Shown here: positions 9,856 through 18,668 of the stretch, in pieces
Layout: every line of letters starts with the position of its first letter
Numbering within the stretch: position 1 is the first letter of the stretch
From: Methanomicrobiaceae archaeon
GTDB taxonomy: Archaea; Halobacteriota; Methanomicrobia; Methanomicrobiales; Methanomicrobiaceae
Length of the DNA stretch: 41,756 nucleotides
Assembly (NCBI GenBank): GCA_016928355.1
Contig: JAFGKW010000027.1
Span: 1-41,756 of the forward strand
Direction: 5' to 3'
The notes under the pieces: model-generated
The model's database searches: none
What the model was told of the DNA's origin: nothing
Seen by the model: only the letters and a program-made list of their open reading frames with translations
Program-made: the position numbers and the translations under genes

Positions 9856-10782
9856 TCACTCATCCCTGAAAGGCAGCTCCATCATCGTAAGATCATCAGG
9901 AGCGAAAATATCTCCATGGAAGTATTTCCCTGCATCCTCTATATGACTTGCCATATTAACGTATCTTGAACTGATATGAATAAGGGCAAGCCGCCATGCG
10001 GATATTTCCGATGCAATTCTTCCTGCATCTCCTGCTGTCGAATGGCAGACCTCGCGGGCTCTCTCCTTTTCTGAGTCGTCAAATGTTGCATCATGTATAA
10101 GTAGATCAGAGTCCCGTGCCCATTCCATCCATTCCCCGAATTTTGGCCGTGTATCTCCCGTATATACAACCTTTCGGCCGGGACGTGATTCGCCCATGAC
10201 TTCCGAAGGCAGAATCTCGACCTCCTTTCCGTTCCTTTCGACTTTGACGGAATTTCCTCTCTGGAGTCTTCCGAATAGAGGCCCTGGACTGATTCCAAGG
10301 GAGATTGCCTTCTCACGGTCAAACCTGCCCGGACGCTCATCCTCACAAAGGATATATCCAAGTGACGGCATTCCGTGATCAGTAGAGAATGCACGGACAG
10401 TGTAACCATTGAACGGAACTACCGAACCATGTCCGAGTTCAACAGGTATAATCTCAAAATCAAGATTATTTCTCGAAATTGCAATTACCGATTTGACAAA
10501 CTCGGAGACCCATCTTGGACCATATACATAAAGAGATTCCTTTCTTCCCATAAATGACATTGTCTGGACAAGGCCGGGAAGACCGAGATAATGATCGGCA
10601 TGCCAGTGGGTAATGAATACAGCATCAACAGTGAACCCGGTCTTTGCCCTCATCATCTGCTGCTGGCTGCCTTCCCCGCAGTCAAAAAGAAGGGTATCCG
10701 AACCTCTCCTTATCATTACACAGGCGGGATTTTTGTTGGGTGTTGGAAGAGCACCCGATGTTCCGAGAAAATAAACCTGCAA
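9856..10782 (-). CDS. rnz: Ribonuclease Z (tRNA 3'-processing endonuclease)
   Basis: A 308-residue metallo-beta-lactamase fold enzyme that cuts the 3' trailer of precursor tRNAs. The zinc motif T-H-W-H-A-D-H (H59, H61, D63, H64) is followed by G-L-P-G, and later metal ligands are seen in F-S-T-D-H-G-M, V-Y-T-G-D-T-R-P and L-I-H-I-S-S-R-Y. The length is that of the short RNase Z form. The start codon is TTG at 10782, supported by A-G-G-A-G five bases upstream and by the conserved N-terminal strand. It sits within the minus-strand run, 11 bases after the TIM-barrel gene. tRNAs here lack an encoded CCA (see the tRNA-Met), consistent with need for this enzyme. Confidence 0.93.
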   Translation of the reverse strand: MQVYFLGTSGALPTPNKNPACVMIRRGSDTLLFDCGEGSQQQMMRAKTGFTVDAVFITHWHADHYLGLPGLVQTMSFMGRKESLYVYGPRWVSEFVKSVIAISRNNLDFEIIPVELGHGSVVPFNGYTVRAFSTDHGMPSLGYILCEDERPGRFDREKAISLGISPGPLFGRLQRGNSVKVERNGKEVEILPSEVMGESRPGRKVVYTGDTRPKFGEWMEWARDSDLLIHDATFDDSEKERAREVCHSTAGDAGRIASEISAWRLALIHISSRYVNMASHIEDAGKYFHGDIFAPDDLTMMELPFRDE

Positions 10783-10793
10783 TGTTTCTCCTG

Positions 10794-11567
10794 CTATAAG
10801 TCAAACCTCCTGATAAATTCAAGGCTGATTGCGGCTTCTTCAATGCTTCTTCCTTCCACGACGAAGATACCCCTGTAATCTTTGGAGACTCTGTCAAAAA
10901 CCATTTCCCAATCTATATTTCCCTGTCCGAGCGGCAGATGGTCGTCATGTTCACCATTGTTGTCATGAAGATGAAGATGAGCGGCTTCCCCAATCCTTGC
11001 CAGGAAGGATTTCAGTTCTCCGGCAGTATTGGCATGGCCAACATCCACTGTCGCACCGACATTGTCAATACCATGGATCATACCAAAAAGCTCATCGGGA
11101 TATATACAAAGGAAACCCGGAATTGCAGGCATATTCTCAAGGCCCACCCTGACCCCGTATTCCTCTGCCAATTTGCCGATCTCCGCAAGAGCCTCCTTAT
11201 GCAGTGACCACACTTTGTCCGGTACAAGTTTTGCTTCGGGGGACATATAACCGGGGTGCACAGTTACATACTCAGTGATCTCTGAAGAAAACCGGATGCA
11301 CTCGCACAGCTGTCTTATAGATTCCTTATAGATCGGATAATTGAATGAAGCAAGGTTAAGGTCTGAAAAGGGAGCATGTACAGTTGCCTTCAGGCCGGTG
11401 GTCTCAAGAACTTCTTTAATAGAGTTTAAGGATTCCCTGTTGTCAAGCCTGAAGTTCCCTTCGGCAGAGATCTCCCAGCCGTCATAACCGGTTTCCTCTA
11501 TCCCGTAAACCCATTCTATGGATGACCAGACCTTCGCAGACGAGGCAAAATAAATATCAGCAGACAT
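10794..11567 (-). CDS. TIM-barrel sugar-phosphate isomerase/epimerase-like protein (AP endonuclease 2 superfamily)
   Basis: A 257-residue xylose-isomerase-like TIM barrel. Putative metal ligands sit at the barrel mouth: Y-V-T-V-H-P-G, G-L-E-N-M-P, T-V-D-V-G-H-A-N-T and H-L-H-D-N-N-G-E-H-D-D-H, then the typical G-Q-G-N-I-D-W. The family includes sugar isomerases and endonuclease IV; the lack of the longer DNA-binding loops of endonuclease IV favours a small-molecule enzyme, but the substrate is unknown. The ATG at 11567 lies inside the last codons of the UPF0200 gene (11-base overlap), so the two are translationally coupled. Confidence 0.8.
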   Translation of the reverse strand: MSADIYFASSAKVWSSIEWVYGIEETGYDGWEISAEGNFRLDNRESLNSIKEVLETTGLKATVHAPFSDLNLASFNYPIYKESIRQLCECIRFSSEITEYVTVHPGYMSPEAKLVPDKVWSLHKEALAEIGKLAEEYGVRVGLENMPAIPGFLCIYPDELFGMIHGIDNVGATVDVGHANTAGELKSFLARIGEAAHLHLHDNNGEHDDHLPLGQGNIDWEMVFDRVSKDYRGIFVVEGRSIEEAAISLEFIRRFDL

Positions 11568-12123
11568 CTTCTTCTCTTTCCATTTTCTTTAGCAGTTCGC
11601 GGGCTTTTTCTTCAAACTCTTCAATAGTGCCTTCATTGGTGATAAAATAATCAGCCATATCCATGGCATCTCCAAGACCCCAGCCTTCTTCACGCTGATC
11701 ACGGGCCAGGAGTCCTTCAGCATCACCGGAATCATCTGATCTTCCCCTGTCCTTTAACCTGGAGAGACGTGTATCAAAGAGTGATTCAACCCCGATTAGC
11801 CTGAAGCCTTTGAACTTTTTTGAAAATGTAGTTACCTCGGCATCTCCCCTGATACCATCGACAAGGACAATCGCGGACCTCTGATCTTCGATTAACGGAA
11901 TTGTAAGCTGTGCAAGTGCATCCATTCCCATGCCCTGCCTCAGGTACTTTGACATCTCCCCCATATTTCGATCTGTCTGCTTCAGGCCGGCATTATCAAG
12001 CTCTTTCCTGACAACATCTCCCATAACTACAACAGGAATCCCCAGTTTCTTTGCAATTCTCGAAAATTCTCCCTTTCCGCTGGCAGGATAACCGACCACA
12101 CCTATAACAAGCTTCTTTTTCAT
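11557..12123 (-). CDS. UPF0200-family P-loop kinase-like protein
   Basis: A 188-residue protein with an N-terminal Walker A motif G-Y-P-A-S-G-K-G-E-F (residues 11-20), a lid-like segment rich in R and D (R-L-K-D-R-G-R-S-D-D near residue 125), and an A-D-Y-F-I-T-N-E-G motif near the end. This is the pattern of the archaeal UPF0200 family (MJ1399 type), related to adenylate, cytidylate and dephospho-CoA kinases. The phosphate acceptor is not known; dephospho-CoA kinase is one possibility but archaea have another candidate. The ATG directly abuts the TAA of the upstream gene. Confidence 0.85.
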   Translation of the reverse strand: MKKKLVIGVVGYPASGKGEFSRIAKKLGIPVVVMGDVVRKELDNAGLKQTDRNMGEMSKYLRQGMGMDALAQLTIPLIEDQRSAIVLVDGIRGDAEVTTFSKKFKGFRLIGVESLFDTRLSRLKDRGRSDDSGDAEGLLARDQREEGWGLGDAMDMADYFITNEGTIEEFEEKARELLKKMEREEDVC

Positions 12124-12882
12124 TTATTTTCTCCTTGCCTGTGTTATATCGTTAAGAACCATCGATCCGGCGATTAATATCCGGTTCTGGTCATAGATAA
12201 CTTCCCCGTCTTCGCGTGTTCTTATACTGACCCTTCTTTTTATTTTATCCGCAATTTTCTTAAGATCTTCAAACCTGAGAGGCGGTATCGAACCCCACAC
12301 TCCCTGCTGGAGTACAAGTTCTACACCCCCGGTCTCACGGGATATATATTCGACATCCTCCTCTCTTCCCGGAAAGAGAGTTATTACGGCCTGAAATTCA
12401 GGAAGAGTTCCTTCTTTGTATGCCTCTTTGCAGATCTCAAGTGATCTTTTGATCTTCAAAACCGTTTCCGGCCCGACTTTAAGCATTCTTGGATAATGCT
12501 CCCATCTTGTCTTTATATCAAGATGAACCAGATCAACAAGGCTCTCTTTTATCATCTCTTCAAGAGTTTCAGGAAAAACTCCGTTTGTCTGGACACCGAC
12601 AGCCAGATTCATTCTTTTACATCTTCTGGCCAGTTCAATGATGGCATCCTTCTGCATCGTCGCCTCCCCGCCGGAAAAAATCACCCCGGATATAACAAGT
12701 CGTGACTGCCGGATCATATCCTCAATTTCATCAACCTCATGGAGGTCTTCTCCCGTCTGAATATCACGATTATGGCAATAATAGCATCTTACGGGACAAC
12801 CTCTGAAAAAAACGGTACATACAGCTTTACCACGCCAGTCAACCGTACTAAGCGGAACAAAACCTCCAAAATTGATCTTCAA
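12124..12882 (-). CDS. Radical SAM activating enzyme, anaerobic ribonucleotide reductase activase type
   Basis: A 252-residue radical SAM protein. The C-x3-C-x2-C cluster motif is at C29, C33 and C36 (R-G-C-P-V-R-C-Y-Y-C-H-N), followed by the G-G-E motif in F-S-G-G-E-A-T. The start W-R-G-K-A-V-C-T-V-F-F-R-G-C-P is typical of archaeal NrdG-like proteins, which make a glycyl radical on the class III ribonucleotide reductase; no nrdD is in the window, so another partner is possible. The start is TTG at 12882, supported by an unusually good Shine-Dalgarno sequence, G-G-G-A-G-G, six bases upstream. It heads the minus-strand run that ends at 5514. Confidence 0.85.
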   Translation of the reverse strand: MKINFGGFVPLSTVDWRGKAVCTVFFRGCPVRCYYCHNRDIQTGEDLHEVDEIEDMIRQSRLVISGVIFSGGEATMQKDAIIELARRCKRMNLAVGVQTNGVFPETLEEMIKESLVDLVHLDIKTRWEHYPRMLKVGPETVLKIKRSLEICKEAYKEGTLPEFQAVITLFPGREEDVEYISRETGGVELVLQQGVWGSIPPLRFEDLKKIADKIKRRVSIRTREDGEVIYDQNRILIAGSMVLNDITQARRK

Positions 12883-12993
12883 AAAAAACCTCCCTGTCTA
12901 CATAATTAATTTCTTTTTAAGCAACTTCAAGGTTTCAATTGATACCAGTAGATACACACCATTCTACAGTGCGGCAAAGATAATAGAGTCAGG

Positions 12994-13001
12994 GATATAA
13001 T
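12994..13001 (+). promoter_or_regulatory. TATA-like box of aroD
   Basis: G-A-T-A-T-A-A-T is centred about 26 bases before the aroD ATG, which places initiation at or next to the start codon. A leaderless transcript is therefore likely; no Shine-Dalgarno sequence precedes the ATG. A second TATA-like run at 13001-13010 is too close to the ATG to serve. Confidence 0.45.
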
Positions 13002-13022
13002 CTATATAACAGGACAGGCAGA

Positions 13023-13682
13023 ATGAAGCCCAAATTTATAATATCTGTATCTTCTGTAGAAGATTTCAGGGTTGCAACGGAATACAACCCTGATTTGATT
13101 GAGATCAGAATCGATCTTTCAGGGGAGGGAGAGGAAGCTCTATTTGACAGCTGCAGCAATTATAACTCCATTCCAATGATAGGTACCATAAGATCAAATT
13201 GTGAAGGCGGCCGGTTTGATGGTTCTCCGGAGGAATGGTACGAAATGATCAAACCATGGATTCCACTTTGTAATTATATCGATATGGAAAGGCCTTTTTC
13301 CGGTTTTTCATCAGACATCAGGAGTCTGGGAAAAAAGGTAATCTCATCAGTTCACCTTGATTATATGCCGGGGGAGACTGAACTGCAGTCAATTGAAGAA
13401 GAGCTAAGAAAGACAGGAGACATCCCTAAAATAATTGTTACACCGGATAATCATGAAGATGTTCTTTTACTCTCCCGCTTTACATTAAACAGTCCAAAGC
13501 CGTTAATAACAGGAGTGATGGGTAACAATTACAGATGGGCAAGAGCACTTTGCTGTCTTTTCGGCTCTTATGCTGTCTTCTGCCATACGGGCAGCCCTTC
13601 CTCTGAGGGCCAGTATCATATAGATGAAATGAGACAGCTTATCTCACTTCTGAATAATAATCACGATAATTTATTGCAATAA
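13023..13682 (+). CDS. aroD: 3-dehydroquinate dehydratase, type I
   Basis: A 219-residue TIM-barrel enzyme of the shikimate pathway (3-dehydroquinate to 3-dehydroshikimate). Active-site residues of the type I class can be placed: E27 and R29 in I-E-I-R-I-D, H111 in S-S-V-H-L-D, the Schiff-base lysine K136 in P-K-I-I-V-T-P, R171, and Q197 in E-G-Q-Y. No other shikimate gene lies nearby and it stands alone between the divergent activase gene and cdc48. Length fits the short archaeal form. Confidence 0.93.
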   Translation: MKPKFIISVSSVEDFRVATEYNPDLIEIRIDLSGEGEEALFDSCSNYNSIPMIGTIRSNCEGGRFDGSPEEWYEMIKPWIPLCNYIDMERPFSGFSSDIRSLGKKVISSVHLDYMPGETELQSIEEELRKTGDIPKIIVTPDNHEDVLLLSRFTLNSPKPLITGVMGNNYRWARALCCLFGSYAVFCHTGSPSSEGQYHIDEMRQLISLLNNNHDNLLQ

Positions 13683-13858
13683 TCATTCCCGGATTCATGA
13701 ATATCATATTGCAGCAAAGGGCGAAAAAATGAAACTTTCGACAGAGGAAATCTCAATAAAAGCGCCTTAGTATCCGCAATAAAGTTATGATTAAATGATG
13801 AACTTCATCATCACTGAAGATGAGATTATCACGATAAAATAAACCTGCCCTATCCGGC

Positions 13859-13908
13859 AAATATAAATACTTGAGACACTCACTAATGGTTAGCATAACT
13901 TTAGGAGG
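13859..13908 (+). promoter_or_regulatory. cdc48 promoter (TATA box) and Shine-Dalgarno
   Basis: A-A-A-T-A-T-A-A-A-T-A at 13859-13869 is a clear TATA box; initiation is expected near 13891, giving a leader of about 27 bases. The leader contains a near-consensus A-G-G-A-G-G at 13903-13908, nine bases before the ATG at 13918. A 13-base palindrome (G-A-T-G-A-A-C-T-T-C-A-T-C, 13797-13809) lies about 50 bases upstream of the TATA box. Confidence 0.6.
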
Positions 13909-13917
13909 CTTACCATT

Positions 13918-16407
13918 ATGTCAGATACTCAATCTTATGAAGTTACAATAAAAGAAGCGGCACATGAAGACGCAGGCAGAGGAATTGCCAGGCTCAGTAT
14001 CGACCTTATGCAGCAGCTCGGCCTTCGAAGCGGGGATGTAATCCAGATCTCCGGAAAGTCAAAGGCTGCGGCTATAGTCTGGCCTGGTTACAGCCAGGAT
14101 ACCGGAAAAGCAGTCATACGCATAGACGGCAATACCAGATCCAACCTGCGGTCGGGAATCGACGAGAGGGTGAAGATCTGCAGGGTTGACGCAAAATATG
14201 CAGATAAAATTACAATACAGCCTACCCAGCCTGTAACTCTCAGAGGCGGAGAACAATATATGGCAAGACTTCTTAGCGGGCGCCCTGTAATACAGGGTCA
14301 GCTATTCAGGGTCAATATCATGGGCAATGCCCTCAGTTTTGTCATATCAAAGGTCAAACCCTCAGGTGTTGCAATAGTCGGTCCAAATACATCAATTGAG
14401 ATAAAAGAGACACCTTATGAACCTGAAGAGGGAAAAAAGGAGGTCCCTAATGTCCATTACGAAGACATCGGAGGACTTGGGAGAGAACTCGACCAGGTCC
14501 GTGAGATGATAGAACTCCCGCTCAGGCACCCGGAAATATTCGAAAAGATAGGCATTGAACCGCCAAAAGGCGTCCTGTTATACGGCCCTCCGGGAACCGG
14601 GAAGACACTGATTGCAAAGGCTGTTGCAAACGAAGTGGATGCAAACTTCATCACTCTCTCAGGTCCCGAGATAATGAGCAAGTACTACGGTGAGAGTGAA
14701 GGAAAACTAAGGGAAGTCTTTGAACAGGCCGAAGAGAACGCTCCAACCATAATATTTATCGATGAGATCGATTCAATCGCCCCAAAGAGAGAAGAAACAA
14801 AGGGAGAGGTTGAACAGAGAATAGTAGCCCAGCTTTTAGCCCTAATGGACGGCCTGAAGGGACGGGGTGAAGTAATTGTCATTGCAGCGACCAATCTTCC
14901 GGACAGTATCGACCCCGCTCTTAGAAGAGGAGGAAGATTTGACAGGGAGATCGAGATCGGAATTCCGGACAGGAAGGGAAGACTCGAGATCTTCCAGGTG
15001 CACACTAGAGGAGTTCCCCTTGATCTCGATGAGATCACAATAACAAAAGAAGAGAGCGAAGAACTGGGAAAGACATTCGCCGAACTCGGGGAAGAGGAAG
15101 GCAAGAAGTATGAAAACGAACTGAAACGCAAAAAATTCTTAGAACCCTTCGCTGCCACAACACACGGATTTGTCGGAGCAGACATCTCGCTGCTTGTAAA
15201 AGAGGCGGCGATGCATGCCCTTCGGGAAATCCTCAAGGATGTCAAAACGGGCGAGGACATCCCCCTGGAGATCATCGAAAAGATCAAAGTGACGCGTAAC
15301 GACTTTGACGAGGCTTTAAAGCATGTCGAACCGTCCGCTATGCGCGAAGTTCTTGTCGAAATTCCAAATATTTCATGGGACGACATCGGCGGACTCGAGG
15401 AGGTCAAAGAAGAGCTTGTTGAAGCAGTAGAATGGCCACTCAAATATCCGGACATCTTTACCAGGCTTAAGACATCCCCTCCAACCGGAATTCTGCTCTT
15501 CGGACCCCCCGGAACAGGAAAAACGCTGCTTGCAAAGGCTGTTGCAAATAAGACCGAAGTCAATTTCATATCTGTCAAAGGACCCGAACTCCTCTCCAAA
15601 TGGGTTGGGGAATCCGAAAAGGGAATCAGGAACATATTCCGCCGTGCAAGGCAGGCCGCACCGTCGATCATCTTCTTCGACGAGATAGACTCTCTCCTCC
15701 CGAGGAGAGGTTCATATGAAGGATCGTCTCATGTCACGGAGAGTGTTGTCAGCCAGATCCTGACCGAACTTGATGGTCTTGAAGAACTTAAGAATGTAAT
15801 CGTTCTCGGTGCGACCAACAGGCCCGATCTTCTCGACGAGGCCCTGATGAGACCCGGGAGACTGGACAGGACTATATATGTACCCGCACCAGATCCGGAA
15901 GCAAGAAAAAAGATCTTTGATGTCTACCTGAAGAATTCCGAATCGGTCATCTCAAAGGATATCGACATAGATGAACTCGTAGAAAAGACGGACGGATATG
16001 TCGGTGCTGATATCGAGATGCTTGTCCGTGAGGCCAAACTGATCTCCATGAGGGAATTTATAGAAAAGACATCAGGAATGAAAGAAGAAGAGCGCAACAA
16101 AGCACTCTCGAATGTAATGGTGACAAAGGATCATATGAACCAGGCAATGAGAAAGGTAAGAGGCACTCTTGACAGGGAGACTGTTGAGGAATATGATAAA
16201 AAATCATGGCCCCTCCTCTATCATTCGGACGAGAGAGAGATCCTTGAAAGGGCGGCATCTGCTGTAAAGAGGGCATCATATGGAGCTGTTAGTGAAGAGA
16301 TAAGGCTCAAGTCGGATGAACTCAGGAAAGAAATCTATAAATCAAAAAAGAATCTGACAGAGATTAAAAAATTATCAGAAGAGTTTGAAAAACTGATTGA
16401 AAAGTAA
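13918..16407 (+). CDS. CDC48/VAT-type AAA+ ATPase
   Basis: An 829-residue two-ring AAA+ unfoldase. The N domain (about residues 1-180) has the double-psi barrel and CDC48_2 parts; ring D1 has Walker A G-P-P-G-T-G-K-T near residue 223 and F-I-D-E-I-D-S; ring D2 has a second G-P-P-G-T-G-K-T near 529 and F-F-D-E-I-D-S. It extracts and unfolds proteins, feeding the proteasome in archaea. It is longer than typical VAT (about 745): a charged insertion rich in E and K lies in D1 at about residues 375-415, and the C-terminus carries a helical extension. The extension lacks an obvious HbYX proteasome-docking tail. An Hsp20-like gene follows 22 bases later. Confidence 0.96.
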   Translation: MSDTQSYEVTIKEAAHEDAGRGIARLSIDLMQQLGLRSGDVIQISGKSKAAAIVWPGYSQDTGKAVIRIDGNTRSNLRSGIDERVKICRVDAKYADKITIQPTQPVTLRGGEQYMARLLSGRPVIQGQLFRVNIMGNALSFVISKVKPSGVAIVGPNTSIEIKETPYEPEEGKKEVPNVHYEDIGGLGRELDQVREMIELPLRHPEIFEKIGIEPPKGVLLYGPPGTGKTLIAKAVANEVDANFITLSGPEIMSKYYGESEGKLREVFEQAEENAPTIIFIDEIDSIAPKREETKGEVEQRIVAQLLALMDGLKGRGEVIVIAATNLPDSIDPALRRGGRFDREIEIGIPDRKGRLEIFQVHTRGVPLDLDEITITKEESEELGKTFAELGEEEGKKYENELKRKKFLEPFAATTHGFVGADISLLVKEAAMHALREILKDVKTGEDIPLEIIEKIKVTRNDFDEALKHVEPSAMREVLVEIPNISWDDIGGLEEVKEELVEAVEWPLKYPDIFTRLKTSPPTGILLFGPPGTGKTLLAKAVANKTEVNFISVKGPELLSKWVGESEKGIRNIFRRARQAAPSIIFFDEIDSLLPRRGSYEGSSHVTESVVSQILTELDGLEELKNVIVLGATNRPDLLDEALMRPGRLDRTIYVPAPDPEARKKIFDVYLKNSESVISKDIDIDELVEKTDGYVGADIEMLVREAKLISMREFIEKTSGMKEEERNKALSNVMVTKDHMNQAMRKVRGTLDRETVEEYDKKSWPLLYHSDEREILERAASAVKRASYGAVSEEIRLKSDELRKEIYKSKKNLTEIKKLSEEFEKLIEK

Positions 16408-16429
16408 AAAATTAACAGAGCTGGTCAAA

Positions 16430-16867
16430 ATGAACGAAGACGGAAAAGATGATGAGGAGCGGTTTTACAAGGTTATCAGGGATATGCTCACTGAAGCAAT
16501 GAAAAACGGCAGATTTCCTTCTGAAGGTAACTTTTCCATAACCATTGCTGGAGGAAATCTCCCGATCGACATAATCCCCCCGGAATTCACCGGAATACAG
16601 GAAGAAAGTAAAAACCCGGCAGTTAAAGAGATCAAACCTCACACTGAAGTTCATAAAATGAATAATGAGATAATCATATCTGCCGACCTCCCGGGCGCAA
16701 AGGAAGAGGATACTGCAATAGCAGTTGAAGATGATTTCCTGATCATCACCTCCCTTTCAGATAATGTAAGATTCTCAGCCAGGGTGAAAATCCCTCCCAT
16801 CAAAAAAGAGACCATGAAGCATGTTTTGAAAAACGGGCTTCTTGAAATCTCAGCGATTGAATCATGA
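16430..16867 (+). CDS. Hsp20/alpha-crystallin-like protein
   Basis: About 145 residues. The C-terminal half has the strand order of an alpha-crystallin domain: N-E-I-I-I-S-A-D-L-P-G-A-K-E-E-D, then D-D-F-L-I-I-T-S, F-S-A-R-V-K-I-P and the closing L-K-N-G-L-L-E-I. The A-D-L-P-G signature is characteristic of Hsp20 and GvpH proteins. The N-terminal 70 residues are acidic and probably disordered. A TTG at 16397 in the same frame lies within cdc48; the ATG at 16430 is preferred. Its place after cdc48 suggests joint work in protein quality control. The missing I-x-I tail of classical small heat-shock proteins is notable. Confidence 0.75.
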   Translation: MNEDGKDDEERFYKVIRDMLTEAMKNGRFPSEGNFSITIAGGNLPIDIIPPEFTGIQEESKNPAVKEIKPHTEVHKMNNEIIISADLPGAKEEDTAIAVEDDFLIITSLSDNVRFSARVKIPPIKKETMKHVLKNGLLEISAIES

Positions 16868-17002
16868 CCAACCCCTTTTTTTGAAATCCGCGAAAGGAAT
16901 TATCTGAACAATATTTTTACCCTCATTCAACCGGAATTCCTGAAAAAAATCTATAATTATTAATAAAACAATTATAAGCAATAATAAAAAGGAGATTGTT
17001 AT

Positions 17003-17899
17003 ATGACAACACTGAAGGAATACCTTGATTCGGCCGGATGTGAACCGATGCTTTCTGATCTTATCATACTGATTGCTGCACAGGCCGCACCAATTCGTGA
17101 AGCCTTTATTGATAATCAGTCATATGCCGGAACAGAGAATACATCAGGAGAGAGACAGGCAGCACTTGATGTCTGGTCAGACGAGCATCTCACAAAGGTA
17201 ATTGAAGAATCAGGACTCGTAAAAGAGCTCGCATCTGAAGAAAAATCCGATGTTGTGACTTTCCCCGGCGCAAAAGGGAATTACGCAGTGGTCATGGATC
17301 CACTTGACGGCTCGTCACTCATTCAGGTCAATCTTTGCGTAGGCACAATAATCGGAATATATGACAACGGAAAGGCGCTAAGCAGGGGTGATGAACTACG
17401 AGCTGCCATGTACATGCTCTACGGGCCGATGACAGTCCTTACAATCTCGGTCGGGAAGGGAGTATATACATTTGCCATGGACAAATCGGGAGAATACAGG
17501 ATGCTCGAAGGGCCTGTAAAGATGCCGGAGGGGAAAATTTACGGCAGCGGCGGGCTGAATAAAGACTGGACTGCCACCCACAGAGAGTTTATAGAATCAA
17601 TTGAAGCTGAAGGCGGAAAGCTCAGGTATTCCGGTTCTTTCGTTGCAGACTTCCACCAGATTCTCAAATACGGTGGCATATACTGCTACCCTGCAACTAT
17701 CGACAATGAGATAGGAAAGCTTAGACTTGTATTTGAGGCAAATCCTATTGGATTCCTTGCAAAACAGGCTGGAGGAGCAATATCAGACGGTAAAAACAAT
17801 CTGCTCGAGATCAGTCCGGAAAAATCAAACCATAAAACTCCAATATATGTCGGCAGCGAAGGGCTGATAAAACGGCTTGAGAGTATCTGCGGGAGATAA
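17003..17899 (+). CDS. fbp: Fructose-1,6-bisphosphatase, class I
   Basis: A 298-residue enzyme of gluconeogenesis (fructose 1,6-bisphosphate to fructose 6-phosphate). Metal and substrate motifs of class I are clear: A-S-E-E-K-S-D near residue 77, M-D-P-L-D-G-S-S near 97, and the later G-K-L-R-L-V-F-E-A-N-P. Many archaea rely on the bifunctional class V enzyme instead, so a class I gene here is informative about the lineage; Methanomicrobiales are known to carry one. A good G-G-A-G Shine-Dalgarno sequence and an AT-rich promoter lie in 16868-17002. Confidence 0.93.
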   Translation: MTTLKEYLDSAGCEPMLSDLIILIAAQAAPIREAFIDNQSYAGTENTSGERQAALDVWSDEHLTKVIEESGLVKELASEEKSDVVTFPGAKGNYAVVMDPLDGSSLIQVNLCVGTIIGIYDNGKALSRGDELRAAMYMLYGPMTVLTISVGKGVYTFAMDKSGEYRMLEGPVKMPEGKIYGSGGLNKDWTATHREFIESIEAEGGKLRYSGSFVADFHQILKYGGIYCYPATIDNEIGKLRLVFEANPIGFLAKQAGGAISDGKNNLLEISPEKSNHKTPIYVGSEGLIKRLESICGR

Positions 17900-17957
17900 C
17901 AGGATCTAACCCCTTTATGGAAATTATTAATTACAATCCGGCCCCATATAAAGGCAG

Positions 17958-18194
17958 ATGGTTAACAGTATCGTATTGCCTATAAAAAAAGTCTATGCGC
18001 TCATAGATTCCAAAATAATTGTCGAAATAAAAGACGAACCAAAAACACTCCGCGGCAGGCTTGTTGCAGTGGATGAGCATCTTAACATCCATATGGAACA
18101 GGCAAGTGAATACAATGGTGAAGAAAGAGGGCGGAATCTCGGGACACTTGTGATCAGGGGAAGCAATATCCTTACAATTGCACCTGAACTGTAA
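17958..18194 (+). CDS. Sm-like archaeal protein (LSm)
   Basis: A 78-residue Sm fold. Sm1 is seen in L-R-G-R-L-V-A-V-D-E-H-L-N-I-H-M (about residues 30-45) and Sm2 in G-T-L-V-I-R-G-S-N-I-L-T-I near the C-terminus. Archaeal Sm proteins form rings that bind U-rich RNA. The linker between Sm1 and Sm2 (E-Y-N-G-E-E-R-G-R-N) is charged. It is 20 bases upstream of the winged-helix gene and probably co-transcribed. Confidence 0.9.
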   Translation: MVNSIVLPIKKVYALIDSKIIVEIKDEPKTLRGRLVAVDEHLNIHMEQASEYNGEERGRNLGTLVIRGSNILTIAPEL

Positions 18195-18214
18195 TTCAAA
18201 TCCAAAAGGAACCT

Positions 18215-18562
18215 ATGATAGATACTGAAGAAGAGGCATTGAAACTCATCCAGTCAAAACCTGAAGGAGTTCTTCAAAGCGAACTCTGGAAGCTTCTTGA
18301 TATTGACAGCCGTAAATGCTCAAGAATCGTTAAAAAACTGGTAGATTCCGAAAGAATTGACAGAATTGAATTCAAATCCAATGGTGTAAAGACATATCTC
18401 CTGAAAGCAAAGAGAAGTGCGGTAAATCCTTCTCTTCTTCTTGCCGGAGGAGAACTTATACCCTGTATCGGTTGTGAAGAGGAATGCACCGTTCAGGACT
18501 GCAATTCTCTTATGGACTGGATTTATCAGCTTGCAATCGAAGAATTCACAGAGAAAGAATAA
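18215..18562 (+). CDS. Winged-helix protein with C-terminal four-cysteine motif
   Basis: A 115-residue protein. Residues 1-70 form a winged helix (L-Q-S-E-L-W-K-L-L-D-I-D-S-R-K-C-S-R, then a V-K-T-Y-L-L wing). The C-terminal part has C84-x2-C87-x3-C91-x4-C96 followed by L-M-D-W-I. This order, winged helix then a four-cysteine cluster and a hydrophobic W-containing helix, recalls TFE-beta and the Pol III subunit RPC39, which carry a 4Fe-4S cluster; the match is by layout only. It could equally be a MarR/Lrp-like regulator with a metal site. A T-rich stretch after the stop (18563-18573) may terminate transcription. Confidence 0.7.
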   Translation: MIDTEEEALKLIQSKPEGVLQSELWKLLDIDSRKCSRIVKKLVDSERIDRIEFKSNGVKTYLLKAKRSAVNPSLLLAGGELIPCIGCEEECTVQDCNSLMDWIYQLAIEEFTEKE

Positions 18563-18668
18563 TTTTCTTTTTTATACCATCCATTAATCGCAGCTGACAA
18601 ATGTCTTCTCATATTTTCCTAAAAATAGCCCGTAATCAGTCCTGAAATATGATCATTAATTAATCAAA

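Noticed and set aside
10829-11250. Three overlapping plus-strand open frames opposite the TIM-barrel gene
   Set aside because: All lie within a well-supported gene on the other strand and none resembles a known protein.
14685-15671. A 328-codon open frame antisense to cdc48
   Set aside because: It lies wholly within cdc48 and its serine- and proline-rich product is what antisense reading of E/K-rich coding gives.
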